DNA of 64,000 nucleotides, taken from contig CAWGJU010000003.1 in assembly GCA_963822985.1 (NCBI GenBank), forward strand, positions 62,001 through 126,000, read 5' to 3'. Numbering within the stretch: position 1 is the first letter of the stretch; every line of letters starts with the position of its first letter. This document shows positions 54,715 to 62,082 of this stretch, piece by piece. The position numbers were made by a program, and so were the translations under genes. The stretch is from Thermohalobaculum sp963822985. GTDB lineage: Bacteria > Pseudomonadota > Alphaproteobacteria > Rhodobacterales > Rhodobacteraceae. The notes under the pieces are model-generated. The model had not been told where the DNA came from. It worked only from the letters and a program-made list of their open reading frames with translations, and did not search any database.

Positions 54715-56214
54715 ATGCGAGAACTCACGCATTTCATCGGCGGCAAGCATGTCAACGGCACATCCGGCCGGTTCTCGGACGTCTTCAACCCGGCGACGGG
54801 CGAGGTGCAGTCCAAGTGCCCGCTCGCCAGCCGCGACGAGATGCGCGCCGCCGTCGAGAACGGCCTGGCCGCGCAGCCGGCCTGGGCGGCGCAGAACCCG
54901 CAGCGCCGGGCGCGCGTCATGATGAAGTTCGTCCAGCTGCTGCACCGCGACATGGACAAGCTGGCCGAGGCGCTAAGCCGAGAGCACGGCAAGACCATCC
55001 CCGACGCCAAGGGCGACGTGCAGCGCGGCCTCGAGGTCGCCGAGTTCTGCATCGGCGCGCCGCAGTTGCTGAAGGGCGAGTACAGCCAGGGCGCCGGCCC
55101 CGGCATCGACATGTTTTCGATGCGTCAGCCGGTCGGCGTCGTGGCGGGCATCACGCCCTTCAACTTCCCGGCGATGATCCCGATGTGGAAGTTCTGCCCG
55201 GCCATCGCGGCGGGCAATGCCTTCATCCTCAAGCCCTCCGAGCGCGATCCCTCGGTGCCGCTGATGCTGGCCGAGCTGATGCTCGAGGCCGGCGTCCCCG
55301 AGGGCATCCTCAACGTCGTCAACGGCGACAAGGAAGCGGTCGACGCCATCCTCGACGACCCGGACATTGGGGCCGTCGGCTTCGTCGGCTCGACGCCGAT
55401 CGCGGCATACGTTTATTCGCGCGGCTGCGCGGCCGGCAAGCGCGTGCAGTGCTTCGGCGGCGCCAAGAACCACATGATCGTCATGCCTGACGCCGACATC
55501 GACCAGGCGGTCGACGCGCTGATCGGCGCGGGCTATGGCGCGGCGGGCGAGCGCTGCATGGCCGTGTCGGTCGCCGTGCCCGTCGGCGAGGAGACGGCCG
55601 ACCGGCTGGTCAAGAAGCTGGCGCCGCGCGTCGAATCGCTGAAGATCGGCCCGTACACCGGCGGCGACGACGTCGACTTCGGCCCTCTGGTCACCCGCGA
55701 GGCCTACACCCGCGTGCGCGGCCTGATCGACCGCGGCGTCGAGCAGGGCGCCGAGCTCGTGGTCGACGGCCGCGACTTCCGCCTTCAGGGCTATGAGAAC
55801 GGCAACTTCATCGGCGGCTGCCTGTTCGACCGGGTCACCAAGGACATGGACATCTACAAGACCGAGATCTTCGGCCCGGTCCTGTCGACGGTCCGCGCCG
55901 GCTCCTACGAGGAGGCGCTGGGGTTGGCCATGGACCATGAATACGGCAATGGCGTGGCCATCTTCACCCGCGACGGCGACACCGCGCGCGACTTCTCGGA
56001 CCGGGTCAATGTCGGCATGGTCGGGATCAACGTCCCGATTCCCGTGCCGCTCGCCTATCACACCTTTGGCGGGTGGAAGAAGTCGATTTTCGGCGACCTC
56101 AACCAGCACGGGCCGGACGCCTTCCGCTTCTACACGCGGACCAAGACGGTAACCACCCGCTGGCCTTCGGGCGTCAAGGAAGGGGCCGAGTTCACCATCC
56201 CCGTGATGGGGTGA
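54715..56214 (+). CDS. mmsA: CoA-acylating methylmalonate-semialdehyde dehydrogenase
   Basis: Aldehyde dehydrogenase of 499 residues converting methylmalonate semialdehyde or malonate semialdehyde to propionyl- or acetyl-CoA (valine, inositol and beta-alanine catabolism). MmsA hallmarks are THFIGGKHVNGTSGRFSDVFNP, PVGVVAGITPFNFPAMIPMWKFCPAIA, FGGAKNHMIVMPDADID, catalytic Cys281 in GAAGERCMAVSVAVPVG, and HTFGGWKKSIFGDLNQHG near the end. A strong GGGAGGAGAGG ribosome site precedes the ATG. It is followed by a clear terminator. Confidence 0.95.
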   Translation: MRELTHFIGGKHVNGTSGRFSDVFNPATGEVQSKCPLASRDEMRAAVENGLAAQPAWAAQNPQRRARVMMKFVQLLHRDMDKLAEALSREHGKTIPDAKGDVQRGLEVAEFCIGAPQLLKGEYSQGAGPGIDMFSMRQPVGVVAGITPFNFPAMIPMWKFCPAIAAGNAFILKPSERDPSVPLMLAELMLEAGVPEGILNVVNGDKEAVDAILDDPDIGAVGFVGSTPIAAYVYSRGCAAGKRVQCFGGAKNHMIVMPDADIDQAVDALIGAGYGAAGERCMAVSVAVPVGEETADRLVKKLAPRVESLKIGPYTGGDDVDFGPLVTREAYTRVRGLIDRGVEQGAELVVDGRDFRLQGYENGNFIGGCLFDRVTKDMDIYKTEIFGPVLSTVRAGSYEEALGLAMDHEYGNGVAIFTRDGDTARDFSDRVNVGMVGINVPIPVPLAYHTFGGWKKSIFGDLNQHGPDAFRFYTRTKTVTTRWPSGVKEGAEFTIPVMG

Positions 56215-56245
56215 TCAGACCGCCCTGATCGGCCTTCCCTGAGCA

Positions 56246-56276
56246 GACGCCGCCCGTTCGGGCGGCGTCTTCGTTT
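56246..56276 (+). terminator. Rho-independent terminator after mmsA
   Basis: A 10-bp perfect stem GACGCCGCCC/GGGCGGCGTC with a GTTC loop is followed by TTCGTTT. It ends the mmsA transcript before the convergent PRC-barrel gene. Confidence 0.85.
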
Positions 56277-56287
56277 GCGCGCAGCCA

Positions 56288-56698
56288 TCAGATCATCGGG
56301 TAGGGGTAGGCGAGCCCGTAATGTCCGTAGATCTCGCGATTATAGGCGGGGTCGCCCCATTCGGGCTCGGCGCCGCGGCTGAAGGACGGCGCGCCCTCCA
56401 GCTTCTCCTTGGTCAGATCGACCACATAGCCATCGCGGTCGACGTCATAGGTCAGCACGTCCCAGGGCAGCGGATAGTGCTCCTCGCCGATGCCGAGAAA
56501 GCCGCCAAACGACATCACGGCATAGCTGACCTTGCCCGAGCGCTTGTCGATCATCACGCGGTCGATGTGCCCGAGATGGTCGCCGGCATGGTTGTAGACG
56601 TTCGTTCCCTCGACCTTGTCCGATCCGATCAGCTGGATCGTCTCGGCGCTGCGCAGCTCCTCCTCGGTCATCGAGGAGCTCTTGTCGGTGCTGGCCAT
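56288..56698 (-). CDS. PRC-barrel domain protein
   Basis: A 136-residue cytoplasmic protein with a PRC-barrel (photoreaction-centre H-subunit-like) fold. The core is GSDKVEGTNVYNHAGDHLGHIDRVMIDKRSGKVSYAVMSFGG, then GEEHYPLPWDVLTYD. No other domain is present. An AAGGAGG ribosome site precedes the ATG at 56698. Such small PRC proteins are common in alphaproteobacteria, often stress-associated, without known function. It lies downstream of the short transcript described at 56773-56984. Confidence 0.87.
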   Translation of the reverse strand: MASTDKSSSMTEEELRSAETIQLIGSDKVEGTNVYNHAGDHLGHIDRVMIDKRSGKVSYAVMSFGGFLGIGEEHYPLPWDVLTYDVDRDGYVVDLTKEKLEGAPSFSRGAEPEWGDPAYNREIYGHYGLAYPYPMI

Positions 56699-56772
56699 CG
56701 TCTTTCCTCCTTGCGGTCGTCCCGCCTGGGGACCGCAACGGGAACGGCGGCAATGGCGCGCCGGTTGCCGGC

Positions 56773-56804
56773 GCAAAGAAAAAGGGCCGCCCTTGGGCGG
56801 CCCT
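56773..56804 (-). terminator. Strong rho-independent terminator (minus strand)
   Basis: Read on the minus strand, the perfect 10-bp stem AGGGCCGCCC/GGGCGGCCCT (two-base AA apex) is followed by TTTTTCTTTG. It would end a short transcript that begins near 56968 and runs through the 18-residue ORF; it lies upstream of the PRC-barrel start. Confidence 0.85.
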
Positions 56805-56883
56805 CCGTGAGATCGGAGAAGTGGACCGGTCAGGGCGCATGCTGCGCCCGGGCGCTAGGGCCGACCGACCAGGAGGCTGCTCC

Positions 56884-56940
56884 TCAGCCGATGGCCCCCG
56901 CGATTGTCCCGACCACCATCTCCAAGGCCTCACTCGACAT
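56884..56940 (-). CDS. Putative 18-residue peptide with a perfect Shine-Dalgarno sequence
   Basis: Minus-strand ORF of 18 codons (sequence MSSEALEMVVGTIAGAIG): mildly acidic N-terminus and a hydrophobic C-terminal half. The ATG at 56940 is immediately preceded by AAAGGAGGTGATCC, the full complement of the 16S rRNA 3' end. It is flanked by a plausible promoter about 40-60 bases upstream and a strong terminator 80 bases downstream, giving a discrete transcript of about 190 nt. It is too short for standard gene prediction. No function is assigned; it may be a small membrane-associated peptide, a leader, or part of a regulatory RNA. Confidence 0.5.
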   Translation of the reverse strand: MSSEALEMVVGTIAGAIG

Positions 56941-56975
56941 TGGATCACCTCCTTTCATCTGCTGCAAACTAAGCA

Positions 56976-57004
56976 AAGATGCCGCACCCGGCCGCCCAAG
57001 GCAA
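56976..57004 (-). promoter_or_regulatory. Putative promoter of the small minus-strand transcript
   Basis: On the minus strand TTGCCT (-35, 57004-56999) is spaced 17 bases from CATCTT (-10, 56981-56976). The -35 is a fair match and the -10 is weak. Transcription would start near 56968. Confidence 0.35.
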
Positions 57005-57011
57005 CCCCGTC

Positions 57012-57044
57012 GCGCAGTTCGAGCGCAGTCCGAGCGCAGTCAGA
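57012..57044. repeat. Three 11-bp direct repeats upstream of the putative promoter
   Basis: GCGCAGTTCGA, GCGCAGTCCGA and GCGCAGTCAGA follow one another without gaps. The 11-base period is about one helical turn, so they could be a regulator-binding array. They start 8 bases upstream of the suggested -35 of the small transcript and about 145 bases before the divergent HWE kinase. Confidence 0.6.
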
Positions 57045-57188
57045 GTCAGCCAATGCTCCCTAAAGGTTTTTCGGCACAGATCCCGCCTGGCCCGCGAGCC
57101 CGGAAAGCTCGCGACCGTCGACCTCCGGCGATCGGCGCGCTAAAACATACGACGGGCCGTGCGGTCCGATCCGGGGGCATCCCAGACC

Positions 57189-59189
57189 ATGCTCAGGCGC
57201 CAAAGCCTTCCCTTCGACGCGATGAGCTTTCTCGCCGGCGACAGCGAGATGGCGCAGCGGATCCGTGCCTATGACTGGGCGAAACACCCCTTCGGCCCGG
57301 CCGAGCGCTGGCCGCAATCGCTGCGCTCGGCGCTGAGCATCTGTCTCCATTCGGCCTTTCCGACGGCGATCTACTGGGGCCCCGAGCTGCGGCTGCTCTA
57401 CAACGACGCCTGGGCGCCGATCCCTGGCCCGCGCCACCCGGCCGCGCTCGGGCAGCCCGCCCATCGCGTCTGGTCCGACATCTGGCACGTGCTCGAGCCC
57501 CAGTTCGAGCGGCTGGTCACGGCCGGCGAGGGTACCTTCGTCGAGGACCAGATGCTGCCTATGCGGCGCTTCGGCTTTCTCGAGGAGACCTACTGGACCT
57601 ACAGCCTGACGGCGATCCGCGGCGAGGACGGGGCCATCGCCGGGGTCTTCAACTCCGGCAGCGAGACGACGCGCAACGTCCTGCTGCAGCGCCAGACCGC
57701 TTTCCTGCTCGACCTGGCCGAGGCCTTCCGCGCCAGCCCGGACTTGAAGACCGCGCTGCAGAAGGCGCTCGAGATGCTCGGCCTGGTGCTCAAGGCGGAT
57801 CGGGTCGGCTTTCGCGAGCGCCTGGGCGAAGGCGACGAGCTGACGCTGACGGCCGAGTGGACTGCTGCCGGCGTGGCACATGCTGCCCACATCCTTCAGC
57901 CGGCCGATCTCGGGCCCGATTTCGAACGGCGGCTGGCAGGCGGCTCTGCCGTCCGCATCGTCGACGTCGCGCACGAGCCGGGGCTCGGCGCCATCCGGCA
58001 GACACTGGTGGACAGCCGCGTCGGCGGCACTCTGTCGGTGCCGTGGACCGACAGCGGGCGCATCGAGGCGCTGATCTTCGTGAACGCGCGCCATCCCAGG
58101 ACGTGGACCGATTTCGACGTCAGCACCGCCGAGGAGGTCCTGAAGCGCACACTGAGCTGGATGGAGCGCGAGCGAGCGGCCGAGCGCGAGCGAATCATGA
58201 TGCGCGAGATCGACCATCGCGCGCGCAACGCGCTGGCCGTCGTGCAGTCCGTCATCCGCCTGACGCTGGCAGAGGACGTCGACACGTTCAGGGAGAAGAT
58301 CGAGGATCGGATTGCCGCCCTGGCGCGCTCGCACACGCTGTTCTCTGCGCAGCGATGGGGTCGTGTCGAGCTGCGCGCGCTGTTCGAGCAGGAACTCGAG
58401 CCCTATGGGGCGAAGAGCGAGGATCGCGTGCGCCTGGAGGGGCCGTTCGCAACGCTCGCCGCAGAGGAAGCGCAGACCCTGGCCATGCTGCTGCACGAGC
58501 TGACCACGAATGCGGCCAAGCACGGCTCGCTCGCGGCCCCTGGCGGGCGCCTGGCCGTGCGGTGGTCGGTCGAGGGGGACGCCAGGCTGCACATCCGCTG
58601 GTCCGAAACGTTCGCCGCGCCGCGTCCGGCGTCGAACGGGAACCGCCAGGGCTTTGGATCGACGCTGCTGTCGAGCGTCGTCGAGCTGCAGCTCCGCGGG
58701 CGGCTCTCGCGCAGCTTCGGCCCGGCGAGCTTCGATTGCGAGCTCGAGATCCCGCTGGCATCGCTCACGACATATGGGACAGCCGCGGCCGACCGCGCGC
58801 CGGCCGTGGCGGAGGCGCAGGCCCCTTCGGAGCGGCGGGGTGTTCTCATCCTAGAGGACGACACTTTGCTGGCGATGGATCTGGGCGGCATCGTGGAGGT
58901 TCTCGGCCGGGAGGTCTTCGGCAGCTTTGCCAGGGTGGCCGACGCGCTGGCCGCGCTCCAGGCCGGCACGCCGCAGTTCGCCATCCTCGACCTCAACGTG
59001 GCCGGCGAGCCATCGCTGCCCGTCGGCGAGCTCCTCGCGGCGCGGGGTGTGCCGATCGTCTTCGTGACCGGCTATGTCGATGCCGAGCTGCCGCCGCCGC
59101 TGTCGGGCGCGGTTCGCCTGACGAAACCGGTCTCGGCGGCGCAGATCGAAGAGCTGTTGGCCGCGCTGCCCGCGCCCGAGCGCCGATAA
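57189..59189 (+). CDS. HWE-family hybrid sensor histidine kinase
   Basis: A soluble (no TM) kinase of about 666 residues. A PAS-like domain near the N-terminus includes FPTAIYWGPELRLLYNDAW. A GAF-like domain (about 180-330; LLDLAEAFRAS, ADRVGFRE) follows. The HWE kinase core has phospho-acceptor His343 in REIDHRARNALAVVQSVIRL and MLLHELTTNAAKHGSL, with WSET near the end. A C-terminal receiver has Asp601 in FAILDLNVAGEPS. The start is uncertain (57189 or 57222). Its own receiver suggests intramolecular phosphotransfer. The neighbouring gene is a lpd-like enzyme. Confidence 0.85.
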   Translation: MLRRQSLPFDAMSFLAGDSEMAQRIRAYDWAKHPFGPAERWPQSLRSALSICLHSAFPTAIYWGPELRLLYNDAWAPIPGPRHPAALGQPAHRVWSDIWHVLEPQFERLVTAGEGTFVEDQMLPMRRFGFLEETYWTYSLTAIRGEDGAIAGVFNSGSETTRNVLLQRQTAFLLDLAEAFRASPDLKTALQKALEMLGLVLKADRVGFRERLGEGDELTLTAEWTAAGVAHAAHILQPADLGPDFERRLAGGSAVRIVDVAHEPGLGAIRQTLVDSRVGGTLSVPWTDSGRIEALIFVNARHPRTWTDFDVSTAEEVLKRTLSWMERERAAERERIMMREIDHRARNALAVVQSVIRLTLAEDVDTFREKIEDRIAALARSHTLFSAQRWGRVELRALFEQELEPYGAKSEDRVRLEGPFATLAAEEAQTLAMLLHELTTNAAKHGSLAAPGGRLAVRWSVEGDARLHIRWSETFAAPRPASNGNRQGFGSTLLSSVVELQLRGRLSRSFGPASFDCELEIPLASLTTYGTAAADRAPAVAEAQAPSERRGVLILEDDTLLAMDLGGIVEVLGREVFGSFARVADALAALQAGTPQFAILDLNVAGEPSLPVGELLAARGVPIVFVTGYVDAELPPPLSGAVRLTKPVSAAQIEELLAALPAPERR

Positions 59190-59328
59190 CCTCGGCGGGA
59201 ACGCGGTCGCGGCCTGCCCCGCCAGAGTCGGGCTCGCGTTCGGTCACTCACCGGCCGCCCGATCAGAGGTTGCAGTCGTGCCGCGAATCGGCACGATGAT
59301 CCGCGGATCGGACAAGCAGGCCGCTGTG

Positions 59329-60765
59329 ATGAGCGAGTTGCGGGCAGAGGTGGCGATCATCGGCGCGGGGACCGCCGGGATGCGCGCCTATCGAGAGGCC
59401 GCCAAGGTCACGCAAAGCGTCCTCCTGATCGAGAGCGGGCCTTATGGCACGACATGCGCCCGCGTCGGCTGCATGCCCTCGAAACTGCTGATCGCCGCCG
59501 CCGAGGCGGCGAGCTGGGGCGAGCGCGCCGAACGATTTGGCGTGCAATACGCCGAGCGCCGGATCGACGGTCGCGCGGTCATGCGCCGCGTGCGCGAGGA
59601 GCGCGACCGATTCGCCGGCTTCGTGGTGCGCACGGTCGAAAGCTGGCCGGAGGAGCAGCGCATCCGCGCCCGCGCGCGCTTCGTCTCGGATGGCGAGCTC
59701 GAGCTCGACGACGGGCGCCGCGTCATCGCGGAGCGGATCGTCATCGCGACCGGATCGCGGCCGAACGTGCCCCCGCCCTTCAAGGCCTTCGGCGACCGGT
59801 TGATCGACAATGACGACCTCTTCGAGTTCGTGGACCTGCCCGAATCGGTCGCGGTCTTCGGCGCGGGCGTCATCGGACTCGAGCTCGGCCAGGCGCTGCA
59901 CCGGCTGGGGGTTCGCACCGCGCTCTTCGGCAAAGGCGACGTCATCGGCCCGCTGACCGATCCTGAGGTCGTCTCCGCCGCGCGGGAGCTTTTCACGGCC
60001 GATTTCGAGTTTCACCCCGACGCCGACGTGACCCGGCAGGAGCGGGCGGGCGACGGCGTCGACATCGACCAGAGGGTGGATGGCCAGACCCGCACGCACC
60101 GCTTCGACTATGCGCTGGTCGCGACCGGCCGCAAGCCGAATGTCGACGGGCTCGGGCTCGAGAACACCTCGCTCGCGCTGGACGAGCGCGGCACCCCCCT
60201 CTACGACCACCACACCGGGCGCTGCGGCGACTCCGCCATCTTCATAGCGGGCGATGCGAACGACCGCCTGCCACTGCTGCACGAGGCCGCCGACGAGGGA
60301 TTCATCGCCGGCTACAATGCGGCGCATTATCCCAACCTCCGGCGCTTTGTCGGCAGCGCGCCGCTGACCGTCCTGTTCACCGATCCTCAGATCATGATGG
60401 TGGGCGAGACCCATCGCGCGCTCGTCGAGCGGGACGCGCCCTTCGCCACCGGATCGGTCGACTGGTCCGACCAGGGCCGGGCGCGCGTCATGGGCGTCAA
60501 TCACGGGCTCCTGCGCGTCTATGGCGATGTCGACAGCGGCAAGTTCCTCGGCGCCGAGATGGTTGGCCCGGCCGCCGAGCACATCGCGCACCTGCTGGCC
60601 TGGGCGCGCCAGTCCGAGCTGACGGTCGGCGCCATGCTCGAGCGGCCGTTCTACCACCCCGTGCTCGAGGAAGGCGTGCGCAGCGCGTTGCGCGATCTCA
60701 ACTACAACATGCGGATGGGACCGAAACCGCCGCCCCGCTGTCTCGACTGCGGCCCCGGCGGCTGA
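59329..60765 (+). CDS. Dihydrolipoyl dehydrogenase-like pyridine nucleotide-disulfide oxidoreductase
   Basis: Flavin disulfide oxidoreductase of 478 residues, distinct from lpdA at 3197. It has IIGAGTAGMRAYREA, redox pair Cys43/Cys48 in TTCARVGCMPSK, NAD motif VAVFGAGVIGLELGQAL, IFIAGDAND and the dimerisation domain with FYHPVLEEGVRSAL (His-x3-Glu pair). The VGCMPSK segment and CARVGC replace the E3 hallmark NVGCIPSK, and it resembles the PRK06292 group. The natural disulfide substrate is unknown (E3-like or mycothione/mercuric-reductase-like). The C-terminus has an extra CLDCG motif that could bind metal. Confidence 0.85.
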   Translation: MSELRAEVAIIGAGTAGMRAYREAAKVTQSVLLIESGPYGTTCARVGCMPSKLLIAAAEAASWGERAERFGVQYAERRIDGRAVMRRVREERDRFAGFVVRTVESWPEEQRIRARARFVSDGELELDDGRRVIAERIVIATGSRPNVPPPFKAFGDRLIDNDDLFEFVDLPESVAVFGAGVIGLELGQALHRLGVRTALFGKGDVIGPLTDPEVVSAARELFTADFEFHPDADVTRQERAGDGVDIDQRVDGQTRTHRFDYALVATGRKPNVDGLGLENTSLALDERGTPLYDHHTGRCGDSAIFIAGDANDRLPLLHEAADEGFIAGYNAAHYPNLRRFVGSAPLTVLFTDPQIMMVGETHRALVERDAPFATGSVDWSDQGRARVMGVNHGLLRVYGDVDSGKFLGAEMVGPAAEHIAHLLAWARQSELTVGAMLERPFYHPVLEEGVRSALRDLNYNMRMGPKPPPRCLDCGPGG

Positions 60766-60794
60766 GCTCCGGTACTGAACTGGGGCGCTCAGAA

Positions 60795-60867
<73 letters not shown>

Positions 60868-61012
60868 GGCGGGCATGCATTTCGCAGCCGGTGCCATGGC
60901 CGTCAAGCCCGGCGCGCAGGCCATGGGCGGCCCGATTCGCCGGCGAAAAGGCGGGCGACGGGGACCGCGGCAGGGCACAGAGCGGGTGCCCCGAGCGTGC
61001 ACGCCCGGGGTG

Positions 61013-61041
61013 TTGATCTGCGGGCGGACGGGTCCTATATT
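61013..61041 (+). promoter_or_regulatory. Promoter of the ssrA transcript
   Basis: TTGATC (61013-61018) and TATATT (61036-61041), spaced by 17 bases, give a good sigma-70 type promoter. A start near 61048 would begin just before the acceptor half of the permuted tmRNA. Confidence 0.7.
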
Positions 61042-61047
61042 CGAGGC

Positions 61048-61366
61048 GTCTCGGAAACGGGACTATGGCGATAAACGTGCACGGAATAAGCGGATCGGAC
61101 CCGGGGGCGGTACCCGGCGGCTCCACCAAAAAACCCGTCATGGCGGGCATCTGGGGCCGAAACAGGATCGACGGACGTGTAAAGGTGTTGCTTTCGCCCG
61201 GTGAGGTACCACCGTTATCGGTCCAAAAAGTACAGTTGCCAATGACAACCGTGCTCCGGTGGCGCTCGCCGCGTAAGCGGCGCTAACCACCGAAATCTGA
61301 AGTCCTCGGGCCTAGCAGCCCGCAGGCGGGGTTCGCAGGCACCTGGCAACAGAAGCCTGCATTTTG
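61048..61366 (+). ncRNA. ssrA: Permuted two-piece tmRNA
   Basis: Alphaproteobacterial circularly permuted tmRNA. The acceptor piece comes first: a T-arm CCGGG-GGCGGTA-CCCGG, then the 3' acceptor strand CGGCTCC and ACCA ending at 61128. After a short loop to be removed, the coding piece starts at 61153 with GGGGCCG, which pairs with CGGCTCC (7 bp, one G-U), followed by the tmRNA D-arm-like GATCGACGG. The tag ORF at 61238-61276 encodes ANDNRAPVALAA then TAA. Pseudoknot-like hairpins follow, the last at 61335-61360. Ends are approximate. It rescues stalled ribosomes by trans-translation; sspB is next to it. Confidence 0.93.
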
Positions 61367-61458
61367 ATTTAGGGCAAATCTCATTCGGCGAGTGCCCCTT
61401 ACATGGGCGCAAGAATCGGCTAAATTCCCGGTCAGCTTGTTGAGGGAAGATCATCTGG

Positions 61459-61968
61459 ATGACTGCCAGCGGCCGCCTCAATTATGGACAGCTGATGCAG
61501 AGGGCCATGCGGCGCATGATGGCCGACGTGCTGGCGATCGTCGCCGAGGAAGGCCTGACTGGCGATCACCATTTCTACATCAGCTTCGAGACCGAGCATC
61601 CCGGCGTCGATATCCCCGACTGGCTGCGCGAGAGCTATCCCGAAGAGATGACGATCGTGCTGCAGGAGTGGTTCGACGACCTGGCCGTGACGCCGGACCG
61701 GTTCTCGGTGACGCTGAATTTCTCCAACAAGCCCGAGACTTTGGTTATCCCGTTCGCCGCTGTCCGAACCTTTGTCGACCCGTCGGTCAAGTTCGGATTG
61801 AAGTTCGACGGCCATGAGGCGGGCGAGGGAGAGCTGGACGCCGTGATGCCCGAGGAAGACGAGGAAGAGCTCGCCGCCACGCCCCCGCCGGACGAACGCC
61901 CGGCGCGCAAGCCGGAGGGTGGGGCCAGCGCCGACGTCGTCAGCCTCGACCGCTTCCGCAAGCACTGA
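61459..61968 (+). CDS. sspB: ClpXP adaptor SspB (alpha type)
   Basis: A 169-residue SspB that binds ssrA-tagged proteins and delivers them to ClpXP. The N-terminal substrate-binding domain shows RAMRRMMADVLAIVAEEG, HHFYISFETEHPGVDIPDWLRESYPEEMTIVLQEWF and PETLVIPFAAVRTFVDPSVKFGL. An acidic linker (EEDEEE) follows, and the conserved C-terminal ClpX-binding tail VVSLDRFRKH. It is encoded 90 bases after the tmRNA that makes its substrate tag. In Caulobacter SspB-alpha recognises the tag N-terminal part. Confidence 0.93.
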   Translation: MTASGRLNYGQLMQRAMRRMMADVLAIVAEEGLTGDHHFYISFETEHPGVDIPDWLRESYPEEMTIVLQEWFDDLAVTPDRFSVTLNFSNKPETLVIPFAAVRTFVDPSVKFGLKFDGHEAGEGELDAVMPEEDEEELAATPPPDERPARKPEGGASADVVSLDRFRKH

Positions 61969-62082
61969 GGATCCCTCCGACGGCCGGTTCGGTGCGCCGG
62001 CGACGGATTGGAATTGGCCGAAGTTCGGCGCTATAGAACCCCGACGCCTGAGATTCCGGGCCTGAAATTCCGGGGAGAGCCA

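Noticed and set aside
56941..56956. 16-base match to the 3' end of 16S rRNA
   Set aside because: Not an rRNA fragment: no more 16S sequence flanks it, and it reads as a perfect ribosome site for the minus-strand ATG at 56940.
57012..57044. Direct repeats considered as a CRISPR array
   Set aside because: Units are 11 bases, ungapped and only three; no spacers and no cas genes.
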